Source of the DNA: Amphibacillus indicireducens
Lineage (GTDB): Bacteria; Bacillota; Bacilli; Bacillales; Amphibacillaceae
DNA: 20,451 nucleotides
Direction of reading: 5' to 3'
NCBI RefSeq assembly: GCF_039539605.1
Contig: NZ_BAABDL010000065.1
Location: forward strand, 1 to 20,451
The notes under the pieces are model-generated. The model was not told where the DNA came from. It worked only from the letters and a program-made list of their open reading frames with translations, and did no database searches. This document shows, in pieces, positions 14,581 to 20,451 of this stretch. Every line of letters begins with the position of its first letter. Position 1 is the stretch's first letter. The translations under genes were made by a program, and so were the position numbers.

Positions 14581-15135
14581 ATGTTTAAAAATTTATCAAT
14601 TAAGACGATTGTTGCAATTGGGATTGGTTCTGCTGTCTATTTTGTTTTAGGTCGATTTGTTACGATTCCAACAGGTGTGCCCAACACAAACGTTGATACG
14701 GCGATTGCGTTCTTAGCGTTTATTGCAGTTCTGTTTGGTCCAATTGCAGGTGGACTTGTTGGGTTAATTGGTCACGCACTTAAGGACGCATTGATGTTTG
14801 GTTCTGTCTGGTGGAGCTGGGTGCTTGTTTCATTATTGGTCGGTTTCCTAATCGGTCTTGCCGCACATCGAATTAAACTTGAAGATGGCCAATTTGGTAA
14901 GAAGGAACTGATTTCATTTAACTTAATTCAGGTCGTTGTCCAAATCATTGGTTGGGGAGTTGCAGCACCCGTGCTCGATATTTTGATTTACGCTGAGCCT
15001 GCTAATAAAGTATTTACTCAGGGACTTGTCGCTGCACTATTAAATATTATTTCAGTTGGTGTCTTCACATCGATTTTATTGTTCTCTTATTCAAAAACGC
15101 AAAGCCTTGGCAACAGCTTAACTAAGGAAGATTAG
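14581..15135 (+). CDS. ECF transporter S component, UPF0397 family (substrate uncertain, methionine-related)
   Basis: ATG 14581 has AAAGGAG (14565-14571) 9 bases upstream. The ATG at 14572 would touch the binding site. The 184-residue protein is an integral membrane protein with about five to six hydrophobic helices. It carries stretches typical of UPF0397: VPNTNVDTAIAF, LFGPIAGGLVGLIGHALKD, and WWSWVLVS. S components bind one small substrate and dock on the EcfT/EcfA module. Automated annotation often labels this family riboflavin-type, but the methionine T-box and the adjacent SAM hydrolase argue for SAM, a methionine precursor or a related sulfur compound. It may correspond to the predicted methionine-precursor system called MtsT in comparative work. 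That link is from memory and uncertain. Confidence 0.87.
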   Translation: MFKNLSIKTIVAIGIGSAVYFVLGRFVTIPTGVPNTNVDTAIAFLAFIAVLFGPIAGGLVGLIGHALKDALMFGSVWWSWVLVSLLVGFLIGLAAHRIKLEDGQFGKKELISFNLIQVVVQIIGWGVAAPVLDILIYAEPANKVFTQGLVAALLNIISVGVFTSILLFSYSKTQSLGNSLTKED

Positions 15136-15177
15136 TAAATAACAGTAGAAAAGTTTTTCAAAAAGAAGGTGTGCACG

Positions 15178-16893
15178 ATGGTAAATCCAATGATTCAGTT
15201 TGAGCAATTTTCTTTTAAATATCATAGTCAAGTCGAGCCAACCTTAAATGAGATTAATTTATCGATCAATCACGGTGAAAAAATTTTAATCTTAGGACCT
15301 TCTGGTTCAGGGAAAAGTACACTAGCCCATTGTTTAAATGGGCTTGTCCCTTTTTCCTATCCTGGTGAAATGACTGGATCTTTAACGATTAAAGGTGAAC
15401 AGACAAAAGATTTAGACATTTTTTCTTTGTCAAAAATTGTTGGTACCGTGTTGCAGGATACGGACGGACAATTTATCGGTCTATCGGTTGGTGAGGATCT
15501 TGCATTTGGTTTAGAAAATGAAAATGTCGCTCAAGAATCAATGAAAAAAATTGTCGCTGATACGGCTAAACTAGTCAACGTCGAATCACATATTGATCAT
15601 TCCATTCATGAATTGTCTGGTGGTTTGAAACAACGTGTTTCACTTGGTGGTGTGTTAGTCGAGCAAGATCTTGATATTCTATTATTTGATGAACCGTTAG
15701 CAAATTTAGATCCTGCTACAGGTCGTTATGCGATGGAGTTAATCGATCAAATTCACCAAGCGCATCATAAAACGGTGATCGTGATCGAACACCGCTTAGA
15801 GGATGCACTTCAACTTCAGTTTGACAGAGTGATTGTAATTGATGATGGGAGAATTGTGACGGATACGACGCCAAATCAATTGCTCGCTTCAGAAACGCTT
15901 GATCACGTTCATATTCGCGAGCCTCTCTACACGAAGGCGCTAAAATATAGCGGTGCTGTCATTGACTCAAAACATCAACCTCAGCAGATCGATCAGCTCA
16001 TTTTATCTGAGTCAGATATTAAGCGTTTAACAAACTGGCAAAGTCATTATCGAAAACCTTTTACAACACCTCCTTCAGATCAATTGCTCCAGCTAGAACA
16101 CGTTAATTTTAGTTATGAATCACGGTCTGTTTTGTCCGATATTTCTTTGACGATTAATCGTGGTGAGATGATTAGTTTAGTCGGTAAAAATGGTGCTGGA
16201 AAGTCAACATTAGCTAAAGTCATTTGTGGCTTTGAAAAGCAACAACAAGGATCAATTAAGTTCGCAGGTCAACCACTTGATCGTGAGTCCATTTTTGAGC
16301 GAGCCAATCGAATTGGGTTTGTCTTGCAGAATCCAAATCAAATGATTTCAAAGCATTTAATTTTTGATGAGGTTGCATTAGGTTTACGACTTAGACAGAT
16401 ACCTGAGGATGAAGTGAAAGAGAAGGTTTTTGATGCGCTTCGCGTTTGTGGTCTCTATCCATTTCGAAACTGGCCAATATCCGCTTTAAGTTATGGCCAG
16501 AAAAAACGTTTAACAGTTGCTTCAATTCTTGTTTTGGAGCCGGAATTAATTATTTTAGATGAACCAACCGCTGGTCAAGATCTGAAGCATTACACAGAAA
16601 TTATGGATTTTTTAGAACAATTAAATCAACTCGGTGTAACCATTATTTTGATTACGCACGACATGCACTTAATGCTCGAGTACACTTCGCGAGCCCTAGT
16701 TCTAGCTGATGGACAATTAATAGCTGATCAAAGTCCTGTCGATGTGCTAACAAATGACCAGTTAATCGAGCGTGCACATTTAAAACGGACATCGTTATTT
16801 GATCTCGCGGTAAAAGCAGGGATTGAGCAACCAACACAATTTATCGATCATTTTATTTCACATGATCGGCAGGTTCGAAAAACATGGCAGTAA
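15178..16893 (+). CDS. ECF transporter energising protein, fused double ABC ATPase
   Basis: ATG 15178 follows AGAAGG (15164-15169) at an 8-base spacing. A GTG at 15169 would overlap that site. The 571-residue protein contains two complete ABC ATPase domains. The first has Walker A GPSGSGKST (40-48), signature LSGGLKQR and Walker B ILLFDEP. The second has GKNGAGKST (336-344), signature LSYGQKKR and LIILDEPTAG. Such fused EcfA-EcfA' proteins (YkoD type) serve dedicated ECF transporters and hydrolyse ATP on the cytoplasmic side to drive uptake. The end overlaps the start of the T-component gene by 10 bases, implying coupled translation. Both ATPase halves appear intact. Confidence 0.92.
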   Translation: MVNPMIQFEQFSFKYHSQVEPTLNEINLSINHGEKILILGPSGSGKSTLAHCLNGLVPFSYPGEMTGSLTIKGEQTKDLDIFSLSKIVGTVLQDTDGQFIGLSVGEDLAFGLENENVAQESMKKIVADTAKLVNVESHIDHSIHELSGGLKQRVSLGGVLVEQDLDILLFDEPLANLDPATGRYAMELIDQIHQAHHKTVIVIEHRLEDALQLQFDRVIVIDDGRIVTDTTPNQLLASETLDHVHIREPLYTKALKYSGAVIDSKHQPQQIDQLILSESDIKRLTNWQSHYRKPFTTPPSDQLLQLEHVNFSYESRSVLSDISLTINRGEMISLVGKNGAGKSTLAKVICGFEKQQQGSIKFAGQPLDRESIFERANRIGFVLQNPNQMISKHLIFDEVALGLRLRQIPEDEVKEKVFDALRVCGLYPFRNWPISALSYGQKKRLTVASILVLEPELIILDEPTAGQDLKHYTEIMDFLEQLNQLGVTIILITHDMHLMLEYTSRALVLADGQLIADQSPVDVLTNDQLIERAHLKRTSLFDLAVKAGIEQPTQFIDHFISHDRQVRKTWQ

Positions 16894-17711
16894 AAATGTT
16901 AGGTTACTTTGAACGTTCATCGGTGATTCATCAGTTATCTGGTGTGACAAAGTTAATCATTTTTTTGCTTTGGTCAACCGCAGCAATGTTAACTTACGAT
17001 ACGCGGATTTTATTGGTTTTATTAATTTTTAGTTTTGTCATCTTTAAATTATCCAAAGTGCGATTAAGAGAGATTAGACTAGTACTGGCACTCATTTTAT
17101 TCTTTCTGCTCTTAAATAATCTTGCGATCTATCTTTTTTCACCGCAAGAAGGCGTACAGATTTACGGCAGTTCGACTGAGCTCTTCACAATCTATGGGCG
17201 CTATAATATTACAGCTGAGCAATTATTTTATCACTTTAATGTGACGTTAAAATACATTGTTGTTACACCTGCTGCTTTATTGTTTATTATTACAACACAC
17301 CCAAGTGAGTTTGCGGCTTCGCTGAATAAAATTGGTGTGCATTATAAAATTAGTATTGCTGTTTCGCTAGCCTTACGTTATTTACCCGATATCCAGCGCG
17401 ACTTCCGGACAATCAGCCAAGTTCAACAAGCGCGTGGTGTTGATTTTTCAAAAAATGAAAAGTTAATCAAGCGTTTGAAAAATGTGAGTTCCATTATTAT
17501 GCCACTCATCTTTTCAAGTTTAGATCGGATCGAGACGATCAGTCAGGCAATGGAATTAAGAAGTTTTGGAAAGCATAACAAACGTACATGGTATCGAGCC
17601 CAACCACTAACGAAAACCGATTGGTTAACTTTAGTCGTTAGTACACTTTTATTTATCATTGCGATTGTAATCACTTTTTATGATGGTTCACGTTTTTATA
17701 ATCCGTTTTAA
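16884..17711 (+). CDS. ecfT: ECF transporter T component (EcfT/CbiQ family)
   Basis: The 275-residue membrane protein has about five hydrophobic helices and the two coupling-helix motifs that contact the ATPases: QQARGVDF and MELRSFGKHNK. This is the transmembrane scaffold between the S component and the fused ATPase. ATG 16884 lies inside the end of the preceding gene. The SD is weak (AGGTT about 10 bases upstream), so translation is probably coupled. ATG 16896 is a possible alternative start. Together with the two preceding genes it makes a self-contained ECF importer. No clear terminator is visible directly after it. Confidence 0.92.
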   Translation: MAVKMLGYFERSSVIHQLSGVTKLIIFLLWSTAAMLTYDTRILLVLLIFSFVIFKLSKVRLREIRLVLALILFFLLLNNLAIYLFSPQEGVQIYGSSTELFTIYGRYNITAEQLFYHFNVTLKYIVVTPAALLFIITTHPSEFAASLNKIGVHYKISIAVSLALRYLPDIQRDFRTISQVQQARGVDFSKNEKLIKRLKNVSSIIMPLIFSSLDRIETISQAMELRSFGKHNKRTWYRAQPLTKTDWLTLVVSTLLFIIAIVITFYDGSRFYNPF

Positions 17712-17762
17712 TTAACAATCAGTGGGTATAACATAAATATGCTTGGAAATCGTTGATTAACT

Positions 17763-17776
17763 ATTTCCCGGGAAAT
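17763..17776. promoter_or_regulatory. Perfect 14-bp palindrome upstream of the Lin0512-family gene
   Basis: ATTTCCCGGGAAAT is fully self-complementary with no loop, so it looks like a DNA-binding site for a dimer rather than an RNA hairpin. It ends 34 bases before the GTG start. It would fall between a possible -35 (TTGATT, 17753-17758) and a poor -10. Confidence 0.45.
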
Positions 17777-17810
17777 ATCGACAAGAAATATTATTAGGGA
17801 GGACAAATTT

Positions 17811-18170
17811 GTGGAGAAGGTTATTTTTATTGAGACAGGTGTCGGTGTAGACACACACGGTCAAGATGTTACAAAAGCGGCAAGGCGTGCTGTTCAAAAT
17901 GCGATTCATGCCAATTCAATGCCTGGGATTAAAGACTATCTACCTGGTCAGTCATTAGATGGGATGAAAGTAAATATTGTTTTAGCAATTCCAGCTGATC
18001 AAGATTTGCTTGACCTTGACGTTATAAAAGCAGAAATTCCTTATGGTGAGGTTACTGTAGAAGTTGTTGATGGTGGACTTGCCACAACAAGCGGGATTAT
18101 CTTACCTGAACAAAATGATAAAAATGATCTCATGTATATTGTCATTGCGGCTGTACAGGTTGGATATTAA
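17811..18170 (+). CDS. Lin0512 family protein, function unknown
   Basis: GTG 17811 is preceded by AGGGAGGA (17797-17804) at ideal spacing. The 119-residue protein opens with IFIETGVGVDTHGQDVTKAA and has the segment NSMPGIKDYLPGQ and a C-terminal MYIVIAAVQVGY. This is the pattern of the conserved Lin0512 family (TIGR02058), for which I know no established function. It is soluble, with no signal peptide. The conserved GVGVDTHGQD segment could be a metal or nucleotide contact, but this is a guess. The 99-base gap after the ECF genes and the separate palindrome suggest its own control, though read-through from the methionine operon is possible because no terminator intervenes. Confidence 0.8.
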   Translation: MEKVIFIETGVGVDTHGQDVTKAARRAVQNAIHANSMPGIKDYLPGQSLDGMKVNIVLAIPADQDLLDLDVIKAEIPYGEVTVEVVDGGLATTSGIILPEQNDKNDLMYIVIAAVQVGY

Positions 18171-18189
18171 TTTTCCAACTAATAAATAG

Positions 18190-18234
18190 ACTCCCTAATT
18201 GATCGTACCTTTTGATACAACATCAATAGGGAGT
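18190..18234. terminator. Bidirectional terminator between converging genes
   Basis: ACTCCCTAATTGAT (18190-18203) pairs with ATCAATAGGGAGT (18222-18234) with a single bulged base. The plus strand continues TATTATTATC, so the U-tract is weak. The location between two converging genes supports the call. Confidence 0.6.
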
Positions 18235-18263
18235 TATTATTATCTTCGGAATAAAAGTTATCC

Positions 18264-20099
18264 TTATTCTCTTTCAATATTCGTTAATTTGAAGTTATTT
18301 CCGTCCTTAACGACGGTATACTTCCAGTTATAATCCCTTGATTCCTGATCTCCACTTTCAAAGTTGATTTTAATTGTTTCATCAGTGTATGCAAACCATT
18401 GATCACCATCTTGCTCAATATCAATGACTTCCCTATAAATTACTTCTTGTGTTGTTCCTGCTTCCACTAAACGTTCAACCAAGCCAATTTGCATATCCTC
18501 AAGTAAGCTCCCACTTTTAATATACGGTTCGACGAGAGAGTAGTCACCAGCATTAATCGCCTCGACCATATAGTCAATATAATTAACAGTTACACTTGCA
18601 ATTAATTCATTTTCATCTTGACTACTTTCAACTCTTTCTTTTACTGTACCTAGTTGAATTGAATCACCACTATAGTCAAGCGACCGGTAATTGGATCTCT
18701 CATCATCATAGCGATAATCATTTGTTCTATATAGCACGTTCCATTGATCATTTTGATAGGCAAAATGATATTGGTAATAGTCCGCATCATAATAAGGATC
18801 TTTTAAATAATCGCTATACCATTGATATTCCTCCGCAGCTTCTTCAATAACATTTACTATAACATTGTAAAAACCAGTGTCTTCATCATAATAAACGTGT
18901 AAAAAGTCATCTGAAATTCCAAAACTCGTGAGATCTTGAAAGTAGATCAACTCCTCATTGTTAATAGAGTGATGGAGGTCGTCAATTGTATATTCAAGGT
19001 CACTATAAAAATCACTCTCCAAGAAACTAAGCTGGCTTAGGTCATTTTTTCTATATGCACTAAATAATTGATCATAAAACGACGTTAAGTTACCTAACAA
19101 GTCATCGATCATAATCTCACTAAGTTGATAATGAAAATAATTATCTTGAGCATCATGCAATACATCCGTTTCCCCTGTAGATAGTTCTCCCCACGGAAAG
19201 GTCGTAATTATTTCTACCTTATAATCCAACTCTGGATCAATCGGGCCGATAGAAGATTCTCCAATTATTATCTCTTCGTCAGTTTCATTGCCATTTAATA
19301 AGACTTTACTGTTGTTTAAGGTAACACCTTCTGGAACCCAGATTGTTGCTACATCAAAATAAAAATCCAATTCCCTTGGCGAATAGCTGAGGTATAGATA
19401 TTCACTTAATTCTAAACTAACGTACTCATTTTCATATGTAGCAGAAAAATTATGTTCACCGTACACAAAAGGGCCAATCTTTTTTATCACATCATTTGAT
19501 TCTATCGTGATACCCTGTTGACCCATATGACTGATTTGAGTGTTATTTAGATTCGTCCGAACCGAGATATAGTAAGGTTCTGCAATGATTTTAAATCGCC
19601 TAAATCCCAGAAAATAACTCGTTTGTTTTAAATTTAAGATATCATGTGTAGAAGAGGTTCTTTTATCCACTTGTAAGTTAAAGTGGGTGAGTAGCTCTTC
19701 TAATAAATCCCCATCATTTATTGTTTTCAACAACACTTGAGCGTTTTCTTCACCAATTGCTTGATTTCCATTATTAAATTCAATCATTTCAGCAATCTTT
19801 AGATAATCACCCTCAACAATTGCTGTTTGTAATTGTTTTGTTAGCCGATCCGCTGACCAGAGATAACTTAATGTAAAATAGCTAATTATCAATATAATAC
19901 CAATAGATACCAATACACTGAATCGTATTCTCTGTTTCAAAGGGCGTTCTTTGAATGTTAGTCTTTTTCTCTGGCTAACTGTACGATCAGGTTGTTTGTT
20001 TGCTACTTTAACCACGGTTTTATCGAATTGCTGCCCACAATTTCGGCAAAACTTCGCGTTTTCCTTTATCTCTTTGCCACACTGATTACAAAATTTCAT
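18264..20099 (-). CDS. Zinc-ribbon membrane protein of the YvbJ/TcaA type
   Basis: The ATG at 20097-20099 is preferred because GGGAGGA lies 9 bases upstream. An upstream in-frame ATG at 20130-20132 lacks any binding site. The 611-residue protein begins with a zinc ribbon (C4, C7, C18, C21 in CNQCG and CRNCG), then a basic linker, a single membrane helix at about 60-81 (FSVLVSIGIILIISYF) and a long, acidic, Tyr/Asp-rich extracellular part. Domain order and length match B. subtilis YvbJ (about 605 residues from memory). The shorter S. aureus TcaA, linked to glycopeptide response, has a similar plan. The C-terminal approximately 130 residues look like the NTF2-like domain of that family. The exact role is unknown; cell-envelope sensing is plausible. 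Confidence 0.85.
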   Translation of the reverse strand: MKFCNQCGKEIKENAKFCRNCGQQFDKTVVKVANKQPDRTVSQRKRLTFKERPLKQRIRFSVLVSIGIILIISYFTLSYLWSADRLTKQLQTAIVEGDYLKIAEMIEFNNGNQAIGEENAQVLLKTINDGDLLEELLTHFNLQVDKRTSSTHDILNLKQTSYFLGFRRFKIIAEPYYISVRTNLNNTQISHMGQQGITIESNDVIKKIGPFVYGEHNFSATYENEYVSLELSEYLYLSYSPRELDFYFDVATIWVPEGVTLNNSKVLLNGNETDEEIIIGESSIGPIDPELDYKVEIITTFPWGELSTGETDVLHDAQDNYFHYQLSEIMIDDLLGNLTSFYDQLFSAYRKNDLSQLSFLESDFYSDLEYTIDDLHHSINNEELIYFQDLTSFGISDDFLHVYYDEDTGFYNVIVNVIEEAAEEYQWYSDYLKDPYYDADYYQYHFAYQNDQWNVLYRTNDYRYDDERSNYRSLDYSGDSIQLGTVKERVESSQDENELIASVTVNYIDYMVEAINAGDYSLVEPYIKSGSLLEDMQIGLVERLVEAGTTQEVIYREVIDIEQDGDQWFAYTDETIKINFESGDQESRDYNWKYTVVKDGNNFKLTNIERE

Positions 20100-20142
20100 C
20101 TTAAGCGATCCTCCCTTGTTAGATTCTTTCATTTACGCCATT

Positions 20143-20148
20143 ATTATA
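20143..20148 (-). promoter_or_regulatory. Possible -10 element of the zinc-ribbon protein gene
   Basis: The minus strand reads TATAAT here, about 45 bases upstream of the start. No good -35 is seen. A TG lies 2 bases before the hexamer (TGATTATAAT), which may partly compensate. Confidence 0.4.
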
Positions 20149-20197
20149 ATCAGCTATGAAGAGTAAAAATTCTTCGTGATAAATATCGAAAAAACGA

Positions 20198-20264
20198 CCC
20201 CTTAATATTACATTAATGTTATAATATAACTAACAATGGTGTTATTATATTAATATTTAAGGGG
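20198..20264 (+). promoter_or_regulatory. Promoter and RBS-masking hairpin of an insertion sequence
   Basis: CCCCTTAATATTA (20198-20210) is complementary to TAATATTTAAGGGG (20251-20264) with one extra base. The right arm contains the ribosome binding site AAGGGGG. An extended -10 promoter, TGTTATAAT (20217-20225), lies between the arms. A transcript starting near 20232 lacks the left arm and leaves the site free, whereas a read-through transcript can fold and block it. The inner part also has the near-palindrome GTTATAATATAAC. Confidence 0.55.
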
Positions 20265-20274
20265 GATTTATCAC

Positions 20275-20451
20275 GTGGCTACAAGAAAAGAACAGAGAAT
20301 GAATGAAAAAAGGATAAATTATTTTTTCGAGTTCACCAAAATCAGCAAGCATTTCTTTAAAGACATGAATGAAAGGTTAAAAAAGTAGAAGATCCAAGAG
20401 ATTCTAGCTATATCACCTATGGGAGTGAGCTCATCTTATTTATGGTGATCA
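20275..20451 (+). mobile_element. Left end of an insertion sequence: transposase start with -1 frameshift site, cut by the window edge
   Basis: GTG 20275 follows AAGGGGG (20259-20265) by 9 bases. The first frame has 37 codons and stops at TAG 20386-20388. The heptamer A AAA AAG occupies 20379-20385 in exactly the phase needed for -1 slippage. After the shift the frame stays open to the end and encodes VEDPRDSSYITYGSEL and more. The DPRxxSYITY-type segment near the N terminus, the size and the short first frame look like a DDE transposase of an insertion sequence; I cannot assign the family. The alternative is a simple loss of one A that inactivated the gene. Confidence 0.55.

Noticed and set aside
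18596..18850. Plus-strand open frame opposite the zinc-ribbon protein gene
   Set aside because: The His-rich translation is the antisense of the acidic, Asp/Tyr-rich domain; there is no RBS.
1..20451. CRISPR array, tRNA or rRNA genes
   Set aside because: No regularly spaced direct repeats, tRNA cloverleaf or rRNA segments were seen on reading both strands.

Overview
The window reads as a low-GC Firmicute chromosome, most likely Bacillaceae. Supporting signs are strong GGAGG-type ribosome binding sites, frequent GTG/TTG starts, a T-box leader, an rlmH gene, a UPF0397-type ECF transporter, and YvbJ-like and Lin0512-family proteins. I cannot name the genus from sequence alone.

Region 1 (1-9162) is a defence island. 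It opens with the N-terminal part of an accessory RadC/JAB gene, broken by a frameshift inside its HNHPSG metal-binding motif. A complete Type III restriction-modification system (mod-res) follows, then a complete Hachiman system (hamA-hamB). Between the two systems lies a small palindromic element flanked by 9-bp direct repeats. A strong two-way terminator closes the island directly beside the 3' end of rlmH. The junction sequence resembles the rlmH/orfX attachment site used by staphylococcal SCC elements, so the island may be part of an SCC-like cassette whose other end, and any recombinase, lie left of position 1.

Region 2 (9163-13147) looks like ordinary chromosome: rlmH, a CoA-disulfide-reductase-like flavoprotein, a 49-residue basic small protein, a GNAT acetyltransferase, a GC-rich structured repeat element and an NADPH-dependent FMN reductase.

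Region 3 (13318-17711) is a five-part unit: promoter, T-box riboswitch with an AUG (methionine) specifier, SAM hydroxide adenosyltransferase (DUF62), and a complete ECF importer (UPF0397 S component, fused double ATPase, T component). The layout suggests methionine-starvation-induced uptake of SAM or a related sulfur compound and its cleavage to methionine plus adenosine. This is the most interesting metabolic hypothesis in the window. A Lin0512-family protein with its own RBS and an upstream 14-bp palindrome follows.

Region 4 (18264-20451) holds a convergent YvbJ/TcaA-like zinc-ribbon membrane protein and, at the right edge, what appears to be the left end of an insertion sequence. It has an extended -10 promoter inside a hairpin that could hide the RBS in read-through transcripts, a 37-codon first frame, and a canonical A AAA AAG slippery site directly before a stop. 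A -1 shift opens a frame that runs to the window edge.
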